A stretch of DNA of 64,000 bases, from the NCBI GenBank assembly GCA_021229015.1, contig CM037780.1:66508055-66572054 (forward strand), read 5' to 3'. The translations under genes and the position numbers were made by a program. The notes beneath the pieces are model-generated. The model worked only from the letters and a program-made list of their open reading frames with translations. It did not search any database and had not been told where the DNA came from. Below are positions 1 through 11,539 of this stretch, piece after piece (within the stretch, counting starts at the first letter, position 1; every line of letters starts with the position of its first letter). Origin of the DNA: Solen grandis. Taxonomy: Eukaryota; Mollusca; Bivalvia; Adapedonta; Solenidae.

Positions 1-964
1 CAAAACCGCACAATTCAGGACCTTTTCATCATTATCCTGATCATATGTCGTAAACATCATGTTTCTGCTTTAACTCATCGAATTCCCGACATTTCCCCTA
101 TATCCCGAATACCGCAAGCGATATTTGATTTCTCCACCTTCTACATTAACCCAGGAGTACCTAGCATACCCATTTAAAGGTGATGTAGATGTACATTGCC
201 GAAGTCTGCTTCGTCAGTCGGTGAATGGTGTCCAGACCCAACCAATACTCGCCAGAATTGTTACCAAATCCAATGACGTAATCGTCCCAGCCACGGTAGA
301 AGTTTTCCGATCCATCATGGCGCCGCTGGAAGGCAGTCCATCCCCCGCGGTCATGTCACACCAAGCGGTCACTGGGTCACTATCTACGGGCTTGATCAAG
401 TACACGCCATCTTGAGTGGCAACTATTGTCACTGGCCTGAAAAAAGTAGGACACTACGTCAGACCGGGAACGTTCCTTGTCATACACGTAGGCACATTCA
501 ATGTCGTTCCGGGCAGACAGAGTCAGAGACACAGTGGATAAATTTGGGGATCGGCGAACCAGGTATTGCACCCATGACTCCTGTCCCTCCACCACGGGGA
601 GCAGTGGTCCAGTGGTAGGACACGCGCTTCGGGATCGAGGGGTCCCGGGTTCGAGTCCTGCCAAGGACACTGCCAATTTCCTTGAACAAGAAATTTATCC
701 CGCATTGTTTCACTTCACCCAGGTGTAAATGGGTACCTGAGAGGGCGGTATAATTCCGTGGCGCCATGGTGTGGGCTGCCATAAGCGGAGTGAAAGACTC
801 CCCAGGGAGATCGATAGATAGATACAAGTAGCCCGATGACCAGGGATAAAAGCTGTAAAGTCGGTGAACGTGCCCAAGGCATGAAACTTAGACTGTAAAA
901 TGCATTTACTTTACTTTACTATGTACTGTAACACCAACAGCAGGTTACTGATTCTGAGGAACAT
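1..964 (-). pseudogene. FREP-like gene, duplicated and broken copy (truncated by window edge)
   Basis: On the minus strand this matches the intact gene at 15612-18732. Positions 1-417 match its fibrinogen-domain exon, 418-592 and 919-964 its first exon. The two exon pieces are joined directly: the intron, the end of exon 1 and the start of exon 2 are missing, and the junction sits on a shared CACT. A SINE splits the first-exon part at 592-918. A small deletion lies near position 180, and the fibrinogen reading frame is not continuous. The fibrinogen domain runs off the left edge. Upstream sequence up to about 1310 also resembles the region upstream of the intact gene, so the whole locus was duplicated. 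No functional product is expected. Confidence 0.85.
592..918 (+). mobile_element. tRNA-derived SINE inside the FREP-like pseudogene
   Basis: The head is tRNA-like, with an A-box-like TGGTCCAGTGGTAGG near 606 and a perfect B box GGTTCGAGTCC near 648. A body of about 200 bp follows, ending in TTTACTTTAC near 918. Comparison with the uninterrupted sequence at 18660-18700 gives the insertion limits. No clear target duplication is visible. The body differs from the other SINE families in this window. Confidence 0.75.
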
Positions 965-2711
965 GTTACCATGTATACAGCATAGGAACGACTGCGAAGA
1001 ACCGCTGCTGTGCAAACTACGATAGCTGCCCCTTCTTGTGCAAAAATGACAACTGCGACCTGCGAAAGCCTACCAATTGGTTTGAAGTGGGTCAGTGGTC
1101 TTTCTTCGCCATTTATTATTTAGGCACCTCTATATGATTGGATTGCTAATGATACGGCCGTAAAGAATTCCCAGCAGTCATTAAACATATTAGAATAAGA
1201 TTAAAACGCTTTCTAAAACTTAATTATTTACGAAAATGATTTAGGAGTCTAAGTAATTTCCTCTAATTAAAGAGAATCCATAATAGGCTAAAATTACTGT
1301 CAACTGCCTTGAAACTGGATGTGGGTAATTTTCAGACGGCGGCGACTCGCCGTCTTAATACAAAACAGGCCTTGCTGACCTTGCTGATTTGCATACTTTC
1401 CACCGCCGATTTAACTGTACCTCTCCGAGCTTTGTGCGTATCCAATCAATTCGATTCTGCACTAACGAATACGAGTGGAATAAGTTACACAGACGTTTTA
1501 ATTAAAACCGTTACAACGTTTTATGTGTAATGGTCTGTTAACATGTTTTCTTTTACCATTATTTTGCACTGCATGGAAACATCCGTTTTAACAAAATTGC
1601 CGTGATATTTATTAATCAGAACAGCAACCCGGCCATTTTACATATATGAAGACCCTTTCCTGTAAGAAGAAAAAAAACTAGCGATTCGCATAATAAACGC
1701 CAATGTATGCAATTTACCTAAAGTAGTGCATGATGGCGAGTTAGGTTCCTCCCAGAGCATTTCTTAACTTTGAAAAAGAAAGGCAAACATAGATATCTTA
1801 AATGATCAAATACCTTGTCCATTTCTACACATACTCAACAACAGATAGAATGTATACACCAAGTTTACTCGTATTGAAGAAATGGAATGACTTACTTAGG
1901 TATGCAACTTATGAATAAAATCAGGTTCATGACTCTCATTCCGGACTATCATGAAACAACAGACTCACGAGAACTGATTGGTTATGTTTTGGTAAATAAT
2001 TTACACATTTTATTTTCAAAAATGTTGTACTATAAGACTAAAGTGAATTTTTGTTTTTCTGCGCTAAACGTGTAAGTTAAAAAAACTGTCACAAATAGGT
2101 AAAAAGCATTAAAATTTTCCATTGCTTGTCTATTAAATCATACAAGTTTTTTCGGTATAAAACTGGTAATGCGCCTGCCGTTTGCCTCTTTGTGTAATGC
2201 TCATTTTTATTTACCAGACAGACAGTATACTTTATTGACGTAAACTTTACAGTTTCTTGTCATATAAACAGTATAATTTCAAAGTAATAACATCACATGA
2301 TCATCAAGAAGTATATAGAAAAAATATAAGTAGATAAACAAATGTAAATATATCAAAAAAGCACTTCCGGTTATGGCAGCGCCCTGACGTGCTAATTTTC
2401 AGGAGGATAAAAAATAAAAAATGTATTAATGTGACTGCAATTTATATTTAATTTCTTCTGGTTTCATGTTTTGGAATATGCCCAGAAAGGATAGGAGGGA
2501 TGTAAGTTGTCTATAGTTGCACAATTCCTGCATTTGAAGAAACTTTCTTTATTAACGTTAACCCTTATTACCTGGATCACCTGTGTTACGCTTCATTAAA
2601 CACGATTGTAAACACATCACCTTACACTCCTGTATGGCAGTGCAGTGTAACACCCCGTGCAGCTGATTTTTTTTTCAAAGTATACTGTACAAATAAAGTT
2701 CAGTCCTATAA
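965..2711. other. no gene recognised
   Basis: AT-rich sequence. The part to about 1310 is the duplicated region upstream of the FREP-like gene and resembles 18735-18975. From there to the LINE ORF1 start I see only short open frames with no recognisable domain. A TATA-like CCTATAAATG overlaps the ORF1 start at about 2704-2713. Confidence 0.5.
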
Positions 2712-3605
2712 ATGGGCTCTGTGGAATTCACCCCAACTACCAACAAAAAAGATAGAAAAAGAAATCTCTCATCACCGAACGAGTTAATCTACAGTAAAAA
2801 AAGTAAAGCTGAGTCTCCGCTTTCTAAAAGCATGGATCCCATCGTCGAAGGAGAACCTGAAACTTACAATTCAGATAAACCAATTTCCAATGTTGTACTT
2901 GGTGCAGACGATTTGGCCAAAATAAGTGAGCTTCTAGAATCATCGTTTCTACATACTTTTGAAAACAGGCTGTCTTTACTTGTTACAACCGTCGTTGACC
3001 AGGTAACAACTAAAATGAATACCCGGTTCGAATCCCTTGAAAAAGAAAACGCAACACTAAAGGATCGAATCGCTTCACTTGAGCGCAAGGCAGACGACTC
3101 GGAACAATACAGTCGCCGCAACTGTCTGAGAATATCAGGGATCCCGGAAAATCCCGACGAGAGTACTGACAATTTAGTACTAGACCTCGCCAGTAAACTC
3201 GAAGCTGATCTAAAGATGGACGAGATTGACCGTAGTCATCGTGTTGGTCGCCCGAAAACATTTGCGTCCGTTGCGGCCGCCACAAGTGGTCCAAAACGTC
3301 CCCGCGACATAATAGTCAAGTTTGCCACATACAGATCTCGACAGAAGTTGTTTGCGGTGAAATCTAAACTGAGAGCCGCCGGGTACTCTGGCATCTTCGT
3401 CAACGAGGACCTCACACGCTCCAGGAACCACCTCTTCTATGAGACCAGGAAACTTGTTAAATCCAAGCATCTAATCAGTGCATGGACACATGACGGGATC
3501 GTTATAGCAAGGGACAATAACCAGCGAATACATCGCATCGTATCTCCCGACGCCCTCGCCCGACTCAGGTTGGTGACGTGCGTAACAAAAATTTTTATCG
3601 TCTGA
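2712..3605 (+). CDS. LINE ORF1 protein (coiled coil plus RNA-binding, L1 ORF1p-like)
   Basis: An open frame of 297 residues starting at ATG 2712. Residues about 1-60 are charged and Lys/Ser-rich. A heptad-like segment (about 95-130, including SLEKENATLKDRIASLERKA) predicts a trimerising coiled coil. Next comes the motif SEQYSRRNCLRISGIPE, the usual start of the RRM-like domain in L1/CR1-type ORF1 proteins, then a basic C-terminal domain (RPRDIIVKFATYRSRQKLF). In this family ORF1p coats the element RNA and acts as a nucleic-acid chaperone in the ribonucleoprotein particle. The frame is intact, unlike ORF2. Read-through past the natural end is possible, since the last residues (CVTKIFIV) look non-conserved. 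Confidence 0.8.
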   Translation: MGSVEFTPTTNKKDRKRNLSSPNELIYSKKSKAESPLSKSMDPIVEGEPETYNSDKPISNVVLGADDLAKISELLESSFLHTFENRLSLLVTTVVDQVTTKMNTRFESLEKENATLKDRIASLERKADDSEQYSRRNCLRISGIPENPDESTDNLVLDLASKLEADLKMDEIDRSHRVGRPKTFASVAAATSGPKRPRDIIVKFATYRSRQKLFAVKSKLRAAGYSGIFVNEDLTRSRNHLFYETRKLVKSKHLISAWTHDGIVIARDNNQRIHRIVSPDALARLRLVTCVTKIFIV

Positions 3606-5031
3606 TACGAATAAGACACACTCACTTATTAGACTATTGTCTGCTTTCTATAGCGACTGTCATGTATATTTGACTATCAACCTGTCCGTATGACAATTTC
3701 GATCATTTGATTCATACATCATTGAGTCTTTGAAACCCGTTGAATTGGTGTAGTGCGGTATGTATGTATGTATGTATGTATGTATGACGTTGCATAGGGG
3801 TACTTATGTGCATACAAGTACGTTCACAACCTTATGGTCAGCCAGGTAGTTCCTGGCTCTAACTAAATGCTCTTAACTTACCAGTGTCTTATAGCTACTG
3901 ACAGTCAAACTGTTTGGAGTCAGTCAGTTTGTTTATATTTCCAGATCGGTCAGTCATCCAGCCAGTCATTCAGTCAGTACTATAAATCACTCAGTCTGTG
4001 AAGGCATACATGCATATAAAATGAGATTTTGTTTATATAAACATGTACTTTCTGTGTCTATATATTGACGTATATGCGATTGGGTGTGCGTTACGGTATA
4101 GTGTGATACGGTACGTACGTATGTATGTATGTATGTATGTATGTATGTATGTATTGTATGTATGTACGTATGTATGACGTTGCACAGGGATATATATGTA
4201 TATATAAATACGTTTATAAACTTAAGATTTGCTAGGTAGTTCCTTGCTCTATCCAAATATTCTTACCTTATCGAAGTGTTATAGTATGTTTGGTAACCTT
4301 CGCTTTATTATAAAGTAAGTGTATAATCTACACATGACTTCAAGCATGGAGCATAAAGAAATGAGCTTACTCATTTATATACATTTACATACAATACCAG
4401 TTCGACATTTTTTTAATTGACGTCATAGTGTACCTTTACATATTTGTATTTGTTTGATAGGCTTTTTGTTTGTTCAAATGTACGTTTGTTAATTTTCGGA
4501 CTACATTATACTCTTTGAATTAAGCGGAATCGGTGTTTTATCATTACGAATGAATTATCAAATTAAATTAACACAAAAATGTGATTAACATACCTAATTT
4601 TGAACGAATGATTGTGTACATTGCCACAATATCACCTTCATTGCTCCCAAACTTGACTTTCCTTTCCATGTTATGACTTATCTTTCTTTTCTTTCTCATA
4701 AAATGTTCAATTACACCCATCCTTACTGTAATTAGTTATTGTTTATGATGATCTGTATTGTATTGTATTCCTACAATTTGCACTATACAATATCTTACCA
4801 AATCAGAAGTTATTACTGTTTCACTTATTCCACACTTACAAAACTCAAGCGTACATTATTTATATATATTCCTCCTTATGCCCTGAAAAACTTACTATTT
4901 ATGTCTAGTCCACTCACAAATTCCCTCAAATTTTTCTAGCTCGAGACTCCCGTCACGTTTACCCAACTGACTACGGTTAAAGGGTAAATCAAAACTCACG
5001 ACGTAAAAATTAAGCTTTTCAATTGTTATCT
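3606..5031 (+). repeat. spacer between LINE ORFs with an internal duplication and TATG microsatellites
   Basis: Two similar blocks, about 3740-3905 and 4085-4290, each contain a (TATG)n run, then a TGACGTTGCA(T/C)AGGG motif, a TAGGTAGTTCCT(G/T)GCTCTA motif and a GTGT(C)TTATAG motif. They look like a diverged tandem duplication with a period of roughly 350 bp. From 4290 to 5031 the sequence is AT-rich with no recognisable coding content. The block may be the ORF2 5' leader or an insertion. Confidence 0.6.
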
Positions 5032-8000
5032 ATGAAACAAAGTCGTGATACCCATATTCCTAAATATATGAATCATCGTCGCTGCTATTTCATCGTCTTT
5101 GTTATACTTTCTTGTTTGACTGATAGTACGGGATTGAATTGTTTCTGTGTAAGCTCTTGTCTACAAAATGACAACAACATCATAACATATGTTACATATA
5201 AACGACACAAAATGCTTTTATCTGCAACTTGTAGAAACAATCGTAGATTCTCCCTTCTTTCCTTTCTCATTTTCCATGGCATAGTCCTGTTATACCTCTC
5301 ATTGATATTAATAACAACTTCGGGTGATATCCATCCCAACCCAGGCCCATCTGTCTCAGATACATCATTATCCAGCAACAAAACTATATCAGATCTTTCT
5401 GACTCAATCATTGACGTTATCAATTCTGGACTCAGTGTTATGCATCTAAATATTCAAAGTATATATCATAAACTTGACCTACTTCAAACTGAGGCCCAAC
5501 AATTTGATATCTTAATATTTACTGAAACATGGCTCTCGCCATTTATACCAAATGAGGATATCTTAATTCAAAATCTTGACCCCCCACATCGAAAAGACCG
5601 TCCTGATAGACTTGGTGGAGGTGTTGCCATATATGTGCGATCTGGCTTATCAGCAGTCCAAAGGTCAGACCTTGATATCTTGGGACTCGAAGCCTTGTGG
5701 ATTGATGTTAACCACAACAACAAAAAGTTATTAATCGGGGGATTCTATAGACCCCCCGACTCAAATAATGATTACTGGACAAAATTAGAAGAGAGTATTG
5801 ATAAAGCATTCAGCAATCCGAACAGACTTATTCTAGTTGCAGGTGATTTTAATACCAACATGCTGTCACCTAACAATAACAAAATGTCTCGTCTTATCTC
5901 TTCCTATAACGCTGAACAATTAATAACGGAACCTACTTATTTTACAGAGAATTCTAACTCACTTATCGATCTTATGTTTGTTAACGTGACCGACCAAGTT
6001 GTTGCGAGTTTTACTTCTGATCCCTTTGTCCCGAACTTGACTCGATATCACTGTCCTATAGTCACGGTTCTCAAATTCAAAAAACACAAAATTTCTTGTT
6101 TTAAACGTAAAGTATGGAAGTACGATGATGCAAACTTTGACTCATTCAGAGAAGAGCTTCGAAATTTTGACCTAAACGCCATTGTATCACACGATGATCT
6201 TGACACGTCCGTACAGTCACTTACTAATGCAATTCTACAAGCAGCCCATAAAACTATTCCATCAAAAACAATAACTGTTCGGCCAAATGATATTCCCTGG
6301 TTTCACTCAAACCCCCGCCGCCTTATGCGCCAGCGTAAACAATTATATCGTAAAGCTAAACTGAAAAATGACGACGAGTCGTGGAATAAATTCAAACAGA
6401 AAAGAAATCAAGTTACCCGGGAATTACGCAAGGCCAAAGCTCATTTTACAAATAAAATCATTGAAAAATTGAATTCTGCTGATACTAATATATCAGATTG
6501 GTTTAAATATTCAAAAAAAACTTACTACTTTAAATAAAACCCAAGCAATACCAACTTTATTCTTTAATGGCCATACTGCTTCGGAAGATGCAGAAAAGGC
6601 AAATTTAATGAATAACTATTTTTGCAATCAGACCAAGATTGATGATAAAAATCATTCTTTACCTCATAGTTTTCCACAAACAGATTCCATACTATTTGAT
6701 ATAGTCATTTCACAAAATGATGTAACTGACGCAATTTCTCTTATCTGTCCAACAAAGGCATGTGGACCTGACCTTATAAGTCCACGTCTCATTAAAGAAG
6801 GGTCATCTGTTCTCTGTGAACCACTTACTAAACTATTCAATTCTTTGTTAACTTCTTCATACTTCCCTGTAGCCTGGAAACTTGCTAATGTTTCACCAAT
6901 ATTTAAAAAATCAGATCCTTCTAACCCAGAAAACTACAGACCTATTTCACTGCTAAGTTGTCTTGGCAAAATAATGGAACGTTGCGTTCATAAACATCTC
7001 TATAACTACTTAGTTTCTAATAACTTGCTAACAAAATTACAATCAGGATTTATACGTGGAGATTCTACTGTTAATCAGTTAGTGTATATCTATAACGACA
7101 TTTGTAAAGCCATTGATGAGGGCAAAGAGGTCAGAGCAGTGTTTTGTGATATCTCAAAAGCATTCGATAGGGTTTGGCACAAAGGTCTCCTTTATAAACT
7201 TTCGCATTTCGGCATTCAAGGGCGTCTCCTATGTTGGTTCAAATCTTATCTTTCTTCCCGTCGTCAAAGAGTAGTCTTTGCCAATGCCTCCTCTGACTGG
7301 TCAGCTATTTCTTCTGGTGTCCCCCAAGGATCAATTTTAGGCCCTCTTTTATTTCTTTTATATATTAATGATATTGTCACGAAAATACATTCTAATGTTA
7401 GGCTGTTCGCTGACGACACCAGTCTGTATATCATCGTCGAGGACCCAATTACTGCATCCATTTCTCTCAATCAAGACCTGGAAAATATTTTATCATGGTC
7501 CAAAACTTGGCTGGTATCTTTTAATCCTTCGAAAACTGAAACAATGACATTTTCACGCAAATTAATAAAGCCATTACATCCAGATTTACAATTTGACAAG
7601 ATGATTCTCAAACCTGTAAATGAACACAAGCACCTCGGGGTTATCCTTTCTAACGATTGTAAATGGAATTCGCATATTACTTTCACTCTCCGTAAAGCAT
7701 GGAAGCGTATTGGTCTACTTAGATCCTTTAAATATATTCTTAGTCGTAAAAGTCTACATCGCTTTTATATTTCTAACATTCGTCCATTGCTTGAATATGG
7801 TGACGTTATTTGGGACAACTGTTCTCAGCAGTTAAAATCTGATCTAGAGGCCGTACAGATAGAAGCAATGCGAATTATAACCGGTGCAACTAAATACTGT
7901 AATATTAACAAACTCTATACTGATTGTAACATTGAACATTTAGAAGAAAGGCGCAAGAAACATAAAACTTCTCTTGATATATAAAATGAAAAACAATCTT

Positions 8001-8579
8001 GCTCCTGACTATTTATGAAAAATGTTACCTGAACCACCGACACATAGATTCCATTTCCGTAATACACTTATGATTCCTTCCGTTCTTTGTAGAACACAGC
8101 TTTACAATTCCTCCTTCTTACCGTCCAGCATTCGAGAATGGAACTCGCTTGATAATTCCGTGAAATCATGTACATCGCTAATTTCATTCAAGAACACTCT
8201 TAACCGTCATCTTCCATGCACAAACCCCCTCTTTAACGTAGGTACTAGACGACAACAAATTCTTCACACAAGACTAAGACTTTCATGTAGCTCGCTAAAT
8301 GAGGACCTCTATAGGAGATCTCTCTCCGAAACACCTTTATGTAGATGCGGTTCGATTGAATCCGTACAACATTTTCTTCTAACTTGTCCTTTCTATTCAC
8401 GAAAACGTCATTACTTTTTTGAAAATTTGCCTTGTCCTACCACACTGAACAATCTTTTATACGGTGATGAGCTACTTAGTTTTGAAGAAAATAAACATAT
8501 TTTTCAGACAGTTCAGAAATATATAGCAGCGACAAATCGTTTTTCTTGTCAAAGTCAACGTGACGAGGTCTCGGGTTAG
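5032..8579 (+). pseudogene. LINE ORF2: 2A-like leader, APE endonuclease, reverse transcriptase (frame broken)
   Basis: ORF2 starts at ATG 5032. Its leader has two hydrophobic segments and a 2A-like GDIHPNPGP. The endonuclease follows with LNIQSI, FTETWL, RLGGGVAIYV, GGFYRPPDS, GDFNTN and RYHCPIV. The frame is lost at a run of eight A near 6512-6519 and continues in another frame to 6608-7984. That part holds the reverse transcriptase, with RPISLLS, FCDISKAFDRVWH, SGVPQGSILGPLLFLLYIND and the catalytic FADDTSL. A second shift lies just before 7984, an in-frame TGA at about 8016, then 8022-8579 encodes the C-terminal part with a CRCGSIESVQHFLLTCPFY zinc-knuckle-like motif. Two frameshifts and one stop over 3.5 kb suggest a fairly young, inactive copy. 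The A8 shift could be a sequencing error. Confidence 0.9.
5323..5349 (+). other. 2A-like motif at the start of LINE ORF2
   Basis: Encodes GDIHPNPGP after a hydrophobic stretch (LIFHGIVLLYLSLILITTS). The core NPGP and the upstream Asp match 2A ribosome-skipping peptides; His stands where most active 2As have Glu. Such motifs at the N-terminus of APE-type LINE ORF2 proteins are known. Activity of this variant is uncertain. Confidence 0.65.
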
Positions 8580-9059
8580 ACTTTTCATTCTATTTGATTA
8601 CGATTTAATCTTTTCATCTCTCTTCTGCAATTCTTTTTTTTTCTCAAACATATAAATTGACTAACATTTATAGATTCTCACCACCTTAACTTATGGACTT
8701 TCATTTTTTCTCTATGAAAGTATGAAGATATATCCGAGCTATGAATTTTTGCCATAACTATTTGCGTACTAATGTACTTATGTAAATGTTTTTTTCCTAG
8801 AAGAGGGATTTATATAAGTTGTAAATCAACTTTTCTCCCCAATTCTAGCTTTATTTCGCAACAATGTATACATGTATCAAATGTATTATATGGCAAATAA
8901 ATATTGTTTAAACCAAATGTAAATATTGGAATGTATAAGAACAGAATGCCAGATATGGAGGATGGACATACACGTATTAATCATCCTTCATTATCTGTGC
9001 CATATTTCCAAAATTCATATTATTAGAATGTCTAAGCTAAGAAATGGTGGAAGTTGAGA
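8580..9059. other. LINE 3' untranslated region and short AT-rich spacer
   Basis: No open frame of note. AATAAA occurs near 8898. An inverted pair of short motifs flanks 8950-9000 (AGAATGCCAGATATGGAGGATG and its partial complement ATCCTTCATTATCTGTGCCATAT), so a small hairpin is possible. Confidence 0.4.
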
Positions 9060-9760
9060 TACAACAACAAAATCATCTTGAATCAGAATAAAAAGAGAAC
9101 ATTTAAAAATACATTGTAACATATACAAATGAAGTATGGTATGAACTATCATGTTAATATGGAATGCCTATGTAACATAGCTTCTTTTATGAATTTACCA
9201 AGATTTCGAATAATATTTCTATTATCTGAAGACATTAATAAAATAAATTTCATCATACTTGGGTGCTTATAATAAAACGATTTTATGTATTTTTGTCTGA
9301 TGATTTAATATTCTGGACATACTATTACAAAGTGATACTCATCTTCAATATCAAAACTGTTGCAAATATTACAATATCTCAGGGATCTTTCTGTCCTGTT
9401 TTGACCATACCTACCGGTTTCTATTCTCAGTTTATGGGAAGAGAGCCTCATTCTAGCTAAAGCAATCCTAAATTTATAAGGTAACAAATCTAAATATTGT
9501 TAAACCAAAACAAACCTTAAGTATTTATAGGTACATAAAAATACTGTTAATTTTTTAAACTAATACTCTTTAATATAACATGAAAATTCTTAAGATCTAC
9601 ACAGCCAGGATTATTCCAAACATATGAAAATCCATAATCATCCAATATATCTTTCACTTTCACAACCAAATTTTTTCGACCATTGTTAGTACTTACCATT
9701 GTTGAGACAATGATAGGTGTTGATTTCTTCGGACATTTATTTTCGCTATAAGATTAAATA
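9060..9760 (-). pseudogene. C-terminal remnant of a second, different LINE
   Basis: Minus-strand translation contains DDYGFSYVWNNPGCVDLRIF (about 9590-9650) and then RLSSHKLRIETGRYGQNRTERSLRYCNICNS with IEDEYHFVIVCPEY (9305-9450). This Cys-x2-Cys...His...Cys arrangement is typical of the region after the reverse transcriptase in non-LTR elements. Further downstream, a KYDEIYFINVF-like stretch continues with stops. The frame is interrupted several times. It lies tail to tail with the plus-strand LINE. Confidence 0.7.
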
Positions 9761-10659
9761 GAATTATTAACAACAAAATTGTAATTAAAACTAATTATGC
9801 AACAAGTTGACGGGACAGAAATGGTCAAGATAATTGTTTGAGAGTTGGTGCTTATGATGTTGACAATGTTGTTATTAATGTGTTAATTATTAGTTGTGGA
9901 ATTACCTCAGTCGGGAAGAAGTGTTTTTTACAGATCAAGAATATAAAGACATTGAATAAATATTTTTGAATCATTATAAAACATGTGGAAAATTTTAATT
10001 GTTATTGTGGGAAATATTGTCCTGTCGTATTTCGCAAATGGGAACAATCCGCAAACGCTCGTCTGTAAATATTTACAGATTCAGCCGGATATCAAAATTT
10101 AAGACCAACGTTTATTTTAATAATTTGTAATTTTAATGACCATTCCGATCAGGGTCAGTGGTGCTGTTTATATAAATTTCACAGTTTAAGGAGCCTATCT
10201 TGTCGTCCTTCAAATTAAATATCTAAACAACGTCTGGATGACGTCATAGATTTGGAACTACTTTCTGAGCCAACCACAGACGATGTAATGTAAAACGATG
10301 TGTAAGAGAGTGTTGTGTGCACAGACACAATTACTATCTATGTTGAACTGCATTTACATCTAATGCTAAAAAAATACGCATGCAAACACATGTCCATGTA
10401 TCTAGATAAACAACGCATATGTGATATTTATTGCAGTCTGTTCAGAGATCACGGTGCATAACCATATCGGCGGGCTCTGCGGAAATCGCTATATATCGGC
10501 AGGCTCTCTGTCATTCTCTGCCATAAACACAAACACACGATAGACAGATGGCAGAAAAAAGGATCAATGGTCACTTTTAACAGGTGAGTTGCTCAATATT
10601 AAACAGTGCACGGAATATTAGAATATATTTATTATGTATATGCGTGTAAACTTTTCAAT
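9761..10659. other. no gene recognised
   Basis: AT-rich sequence with stops in all frames. I see no RNA gene or repeat. Confidence 0.4.
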
Positions 10660-10725
10660 TATCAGCGACTGCGCTTTGATCCTGGAATCGAACTCGGGAC
10701 CCTTAGGTCCCCAAAATACCGCATT
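10660..10725 (-). mobile_element. SINE head fragment
   Basis: The reverse complement has a B-box-like GAGTTCGATTCC within a short tRNA-like context. No body is recognisable. Confidence 0.35.
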
Positions 10726-10937
10726 TTTTGCAGTTCATAGAAGGAGAAATCTTTTATCAAATAACGGTCCAATGAAATCCTTGGTTACAAAAGTGTAAAC
10801 AATGATTCAATTGTGGAACATATAACAACGTTTATACCCTAAATATATTTGAAATTGTACAACATGTATTTTAAATATATCAAATTAAAAACTACACACA
10901 TATATAGTTATTGAATATTGCAACGTCTGACATGCCA

Positions 10938-11280
10938 TAAATAATATAGACCGCGTATTCTTTCAACAAGACGTCACCACACCACACACACCCAAACATG
11001 CTCTAGCCTGGTTGGAAAAGGTGGTTGGAGGCCGATTCGTCTCCTTTAGAACAGAGAAAGAATGGCCACCACATTCACCAGATCTCAGTCCCCTCGATTT
11101 CTTTTTCTGGGGTTACCTGAAGGACAGGGTATATTCACAACTTCTTGCAAACATTGAAGGGCTGAAAAGTGCTATCCGACGGGAAACGAGAGGACTTCAT
11201 GTGTTTCTGTGATTCTGTGAGAGAGCGCTTGGGCATGTTAATCTCAAGGAATGGACGTCACCTAGAACACATACTATAAC
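10938..11280 (+). pseudogene. DD41D Tc1/mariner-superfamily transposase, C-terminal fragment
   Basis: The frame starting at TTT 10961 reads FQQDVTTPHT, then WPPHSPDLSPLDFFFWGYLK. The second catalytic Asp (codon 10970) and the third (codon 11096) are separated by 41 residues, the spacing that defines the DD41D (rosa-like) group of IS630/Tc1/mariner elements. The N-terminal half and first catalytic Asp are not visible upstream. The open frame ends at 11212, and weak similarity may continue to about 11280. No terminal repeats were found. Confidence 0.7.
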
Positions 11281-11539
11281 TTATGACGTCACACAGGTGT
11301 ATGGACACTGGAATTTAATGAAGTAATACAAATCATTAAAATCTTTTTTGTATATGCTCTACTTTGGTATATTGCATATGTCAATAGAATTCTTTGTCAA
11401 TTCTATACTACATTTAAAAGTAGTGTCAGATATTATGGTACACCCTGTACGCATTCAATACCCTCATTTTGGCCCAAACAATCTCATAGAAAATTATCGC
11501 TCAATGAAAAGTATGTCAATCACAACATTACATTCGACT

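Larger units (their letters stand above)
2712..8915 (+). mobile_element. APE/RT non-LTR retrotransposon (CR1/jockey-type LINE), near full length
   Basis: ORF1 (2712-3605) and ORF2 (5032-8579) lie in the order and orientation of a two-ORF LINE. The 3' untranslated part ends near 8915 after an AATAAA at about 8898. No target duplication was identified, so both ends are approximate. The 1.4-kb gap between ORF1 and ORF2 is unusually long and holds an internal duplication, so membership of ORF1 in the same element is likely but unproven. Confidence 0.75.

Noticed and set aside
1309..2075. Open frames at 1309-1530 and 1887-2075
   Set aside because: Short, with no recognisable domain, splice context or promoter.
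3987..4256. Minus-strand open frame rich in HTYIHTYIHT
   Set aside because: It is a translation of the TATG microsatellite.
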